Shown here: positions 19,415 through 23,503 of the stretch, piece after piece
Numbering within the stretch: the stretch's first letter is position 1
How the letters are laid out: the number at the start of each line of letters is the position of its first letter
Assembly (NCBI GenBank): GCA_036897485.1
Contig: JAYMTF010001421.1
Span: 1 to 23,503, forward strand
Length of the DNA stretch: 23,503 bases
Reading direction: 5' to 3'
From: Pelargonium nanum
Taxonomy: Eukaryota > Streptophyta > Magnoliopsida > Geraniales > Geraniaceae
Position numbers and translations under genes: made by a program
The notes under the pieces: generated by a model
The model's input: only the letters and a program-made list of their open reading frames with translations
Database searches by the model: none
Told to the model about the DNA's origin: nothing

Positions 19415-19912
19415 ATGCACATTGTTTTTATATAATCCAACTTGAGAAATAATTAGCTTTATTTTGTATGTCTCGAAGTAACGAAAATTTATGTTGAGTT
19501 TTAAACATATACAAGTTCAAATCAAATATGCTAGCTCTAACTTGAAGTGAAAACAAAATGGACATATAATGTCTTTTAGCACACAAAAAAGGTAACAAAA
19601 AACACAATCAAAATGGACACATGATGTCTTTTAACACAAAAAAAAAAAAAAAAAAAAAGCTTAGAAGGAGACGTGAGTTTTTAGTAGAAAATATGTAGGG
19701 TTAGTACATATTTGTCCAATTTAACTAAAAATTAATCGAGTTAAATTTGTGTGTCCCCTAAAGTAATAAAAATGTAAGTGGAAGTATAAGTATACGTAGA
19801 TCCAAATAGAATATACAAGCTCTAACTTCAAATAAAATAAAAGAAAAACGAAACGGTCACATAGTGTCTTTTTAACAAACAAACAAAAAAAGGGTAACAA
19901 AGAACACAATCT
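19415..19912. repeat. diverged tandem duplication of about 290 bp upstream of XTH
   Basis: Three landmarks recur in order at an offset of 283-302 bp: TGTCTCGAAGTAACGAAAA (19469) with TGTCCCCTAAAGTAATAAAA (19752), AGCTCTAACTT (19533 and 19818), and GGTAACAAAAAACACAAT (19591) with GGTAACAAAGAACACAAT (19893). A further partial repeat of the ATGTCTTTTA block occurs at about 19611-19637. The copies differ by many substitutions and small gaps. The left copy starts about 300 bp upstream of the XTH start codon. Confidence 0.65.
19638..19658 (+). repeat. A homopolymer, 21 nt
   Basis: An uninterrupted run of 21 A residues inside the tandem duplication. It may be a retroelement tail or replication slippage. 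Confidence 0.9.
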
Positions 19913-19971
19913 CAAGTGGAGAAATAAATGAACAAGAGGGGAAAAAAATAGTGCATGCAATGTAAAAAAAA

Positions 19972-19992
19972 TTCTTCTTCTTCTTCTTCTTC
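19972..19992 (+). repeat. (TTC)7 microsatellite
   Basis: Seven perfect TTC units in a pyrimidine-rich stretch. Confidence 0.9.
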
Positions 19993-21153
19993 AATCATGC
20001 ACCAACTACTCTCTTGTAAGGCTTTAAATTTAGGCAAAAAAGAAGAAAAGAGAGAGTTATGATATAAGGGTTGCATGGTTGAAAAGCAAAGAAAAAGAGA
20101 TTGGGAAGAGAGTGAGTGAGTGGTAGATGGGCATCTCTTAAATGTGTCTCTACTACTCTATTCTTCTTCTGTGTTTTGTTGTGTGTATGTAGATTTGTGC
20201 TTGCATTGCAGGCTTTGATTGAAAGCTACGTGCATTTCTGTCTTTGCATTCAAAGCTCCATTTTTGTTTCTCTCTTTTTCTATTTTTAACCCTCTTTTTT
20301 CTAGTTTTTACAATTCCTTTTTGACATGGAGAGACCAAAATAAATGACACAGAAAAATGTAGAAACACCCCTGAATGCAGTTAATGGTATGGAGAGATGT
20401 GCTCCAAGGACTAAACTATATATTCCCTCTATCAGAGCGAGCTTGGTGTGAGAGATGTTGAAATGAAAATCATCGCGCGCGTAACAAAATTTGATGTCGT
20501 TAAAATTTAACATATGATGAGCATGGTTTCAGTTTTCTAACAATGGTCATAAAGACAATAAAAACTCTACCATATAGTGTGCGTCTCATCAAAATAATGT
20601 TGTAACATTGACATGACAATAAATGATGGATGATTACATAATATATGCCCAATAAACTCTCTTTAGATCTAAAGTTGATTCGACTTATTGGATGCATCGA
20701 CTTGATGAAAAATTGTAAAAAAAATTATTTATTAGACAACATATTATCAACCAATTAGTTATTAACTGAGATTTACTCAAAACATGAAAGAAATGGATTC
20801 AAATGGGTGCTATGCGTCCAAAAATTTACTTTGGCAAATGCATATAAATGTTAAATCATGAGATGATATGTACATGTGATTATAATTATCTAATTTGTTT
20901 ATATAATAAATCAACACATGTTTAAACTTGTGAAGTTGATTAAGGAGGAGGTGGATCTTGAGCTATCCTGAAATGGGTCCCAATAATTTGATTATCAGTA
21001 TAAGGTCCCATACAGTCCAATTCATTGATGAATGGGATGATTGTACGGACGATACATTATTATTAAAATGGTGGTGATTCATGAATTAAACTACTCTATA
21101 AATTAATATAATCTCCATCTTCATTGTAAACACCTATCCAATAATTTTATCCA

Positions 21154-21169
21154 ATATATATATATATAT
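21154..21169. repeat. (AT)8 microsatellite
   Basis: Eight perfect AT dinucleotides in an AT-rich context. Confidence 0.85.
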
Positions 21170-21973
21170 CCAGTTAGTGATCCATCTCTATCATCAATGT
21201 ATGCAACCCTCAACATTTGGCTTTCCTTTTCTTTAACTGACCTGACCACCATTTCTCAGGCTTAGCAAGTGATGTGTGCACAAAAAAAAAAAACAGTAGA
21301 CACTGTAAATATTTAAAGTCTACATGAGCCCACACACATGTGGAGCTAACAGTTCGTGTGTGTGTCGTACTCAAAGTTGACAATAAAATCAGAACTTATT
21401 TAGTTAATAAGTTGGTTAGAGTTTGTAAAATCAACTTCAATTTTGAACAATACCCTTCAAATTTGGTTAGAGAAATACTTATTTGGCTAATACTTCATTA
21501 ATTAAATGGTGGCATAGGTTGTTTGTCGTTGCAGAAAGTCTAAATTTCATTTATGCAGCTGTGATCTAAAGTCTACCTTTAGAACCAACTCTCTAATGAA
21601 CCATCGTTTTCACGAGTAGCATTTCAGCCGTTGGAACATTACGTTTCTCCCGTTGAACGTGTATTAACAATGTTATACATAGTTCTTTCAATTCTTGATG
21701 TTAAAGTGACATAAACTTTGTAGGGCAACACTCATATATAGTGGCATTGAATTTCCTTTGCATTACTTCCAAAATGAGAGACATAAACATAGATAGATTC
21801 AAAGGCTCCATACCACCAACTATGCATATCTTCATCAAGATACTACATAGTACCTTGTTTCTCAAGTATCAACCAGTCAATTTGATTAACTTTATGAGGG
21901 AGGACCTATAGATCTTGATGATATGTGCAATATTGTTGGACAAATGGGACAAACTTTTGTACCAAAACTCTAC

Positions 21974-21999
21974 TACTACTACTACTAGTAGTAATAGTA
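21974..21999. repeat. 26-bp near-perfect palindrome of ACT/AGT triplets
   Basis: An ACT triplet run turns into an AGT run at a central CTAG (21985-21988). Pairing extends 13 bp each side with one mismatch. It looks like a microsatellite that has inverted on itself. No function is inferred. Confidence 0.75.
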
Positions 22000-23503
22000 A
22001 AACTTAAATGGGTGCCCCATCATGCTCCCCAACTACAAATAGACAACCAACAACTTCCCTAGCCACACCAAATTGCCCTACCACACAATATTTTGATTTT
22101 TTCACACTTCAATTTCTTGGGAATCGAGTTTGAATATCCTATTTAAAGTAAATATTTTGATACAGTACGCATAACATAATTAATATATTACGCGTGTATG
22201 AAGTATTAGAATTTTTTGTGTACTTTTAAGTGACTGTTACGTCTTCTTTATAGTGATTCCTAATGTATTTTGTTTTCGAACAATGTATTGATGTATTTTA
22301 CTATCAATACCAACACTTTTAGTATGACCGGATAAGGCTCATCGCTTTTCAATTTATAGCTATTATGTCAATTTTGCTACTCTGGGCTCCAAACTTTATG
22401 CAACCTTCTACCTTGTAGTTCTTATTGTTGATGACACAATCTCCGACAACCACACATAAACGAGATATATCTATATTCGATCTTTCTATTTTTGATAATC
22501 TAATTGCAATATAATTCGAATACCAACTACAAATATCTATTGCGAAGTAAACATATATAGAACAAATTTCACACACTATTTGTTGCATTTCTGTGTGATG
22601 CACATGTATGTGGAAACGAAATAACGAACGATAATACAAGAATATCTAATAATCAAATTTCAAAAGCTAATCAAACAAAGTGTTTTTGTCAACATATAGT
22701 ACACAATCCCTAATCCAACATATAGTGATGGCTTTATTATTGGCATACCAAAAAGAGTAAAAGCAACATCAATTTCAACAACCATATATCTTAATTCCTC
22801 TTGTTTAAATAAAATTGACTTGAACACGACACACAAACACAATTATTAAACTTATCGTATTTGTGTTAACCCATGTAACGTAACGACACGTTTACAAGAA
22901 TGATTAGGTGTAGTAATTATCTAACTCATCAAGCAATTGATAGGACATTGACAACTCACAAAATGATAAAAACATAGTCATTACATGCATCTTATGATAC
23001 CATACATTAATACATAGCATAAATGGGTTAGATCCTACAATGGACCAAAATATGGGCAAAAATGGAGAATAATAGTAGCACTGTTTTGTCGGCTGGAAAG
23101 AAGAAACTATACAAATATTGGGCCATTTTGGCCGACAAGTCAATGACTCTTTGTACCAATTATATTTCTCAATCTCAAATATGACCCTTAAATGTACTGT
23201 ATTATCCTAGCAACTTGTAGTTATTTCAGGGGTATTTTCGGAATTATATTATATTATGAAAAAAAATCTCCCAAATTGTATATTTACCCATAAATCTTAT
23301 TTATAAAATAAAAAACTTTCCCAAAAAATTTGGCTTTGTTGACTTTGATGATGATGTGAGTAGGAGTATCAATTTTCATTTTAGTGTGTAATAAATATTC
23401 TTTGTTTGTGTCATGAAAATCTAAAGAGGTGGAGACATGATCAGACCCAAACCCACCACCATTAATTGATTAGAATCATCAATAAATTATAGAATTCAAT
23501 ATA

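Larger units (their letters stand above)
19993..23503. other. intergenic AT-rich region, no gene seen
   Basis: I find no frame with recognisable domains, no plausible exon series and no RNA gene. The minus-strand frames at 22349-22639 and 22904-23143 have AT-driven composition and no family I recognise. Minor features are an AT dinucleotide run, a near-perfect palindrome (listed separately) and TTGAC W-box cores near 23340. The last few hundred bases could be the 5' or 3' flank of a gene beyond the window. Confidence 0.4.

Noticed and set aside
20209..20253. Hairpin GCTTTGATTG...CATTCAAAGC as a possible microRNA precursor
   Set aside because: Only about 10 bp pair, the flanks do not extend the stem, and no known plant microRNA sequence is present.
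21331..21365. CACACACA / TGTGTGTGT inverted pair
   Set aside because: Simple dinucleotide runs that pair by chance. No further structure.
22349..22639. 96-codon minus-strand frame
   Set aside because: AT-driven composition, no recognisable domain, no exon partners and no promoter signs.

Overview
The window is nuclear DNA of a flowering plant, most likely a dicot. The evidence is split genes with AT-rich GT-AG introns, a plant-type intron-bearing tRNA-Tyr(GUA), a plant cell-wall xyloglucan enzyme (XTH) gene, and LTR-like and SINE-like remnants in AT-rich spacers. I cannot name the species from the sequence alone.

Left part (1-3500): mostly repeat-derived spacer. It holds a broken open frame (222-653), a short perfect hairpin, a telo-box-rich stretch, an LTR-like element (about 1535-1980), and on the minus strand (about 2611-2085) a broken third copy of the RING gene described next.

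Centre (3505-13033): two RFWD3-like genes in direct tandem on the + strand. The downstream gene (7325-13033, 13 coding exons, 632 aa) is complete: acidic N-terminus, RING domain, coiled coil and WD40-type C-terminal region. The upstream gene (3505-5591, 6 exons, 247 aa) copies only exons 1-5 (acidic region, RING, start of the coiled coil) and ends in an unrelated last exon, so it encodes a RING-coiled-coil protein with no WD40 part. Shared introns show a fairly recent duplication whose 3' junction lies inside intron 5. The inverted fragment at 2611-2085 carries the end of exon 3, intron 3 and exon 4 of the same family. Its open frame then runs into a tail that resembles the replaced last exon of the truncated gene. 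The locus therefore has three forms: full-length, truncated/chimeric, and an inverted relic. Only the full-length gene shows an E2F-type palindrome upstream (7112-7121).

Right part: a minus-strand tRNA-Tyr (14103-14204), a SINE-like element (about 14500-14640), then a four-exon minus-strand XTH gene (19115 down to 16921, 296 aa) of the XTH31/32-like group III-A, with an extended loop that predicts xyloglucan endohydrolase activity. Its intron 2 contains a 70-bp minisatellite, and its upstream region contains a diverged tandem duplication of about 290 bp. From about 20000 to the end I see AT-rich intergenic DNA with microsatellites and no supportable gene.

Functionally the RING genes (ubiquitin ligase, DNA replication/repair type), the tRNA gene and the cell-wall enzyme are independent neighbours. 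The coherent story in the window is the duplication, truncation and chimerisation of the RFWD3-like family.
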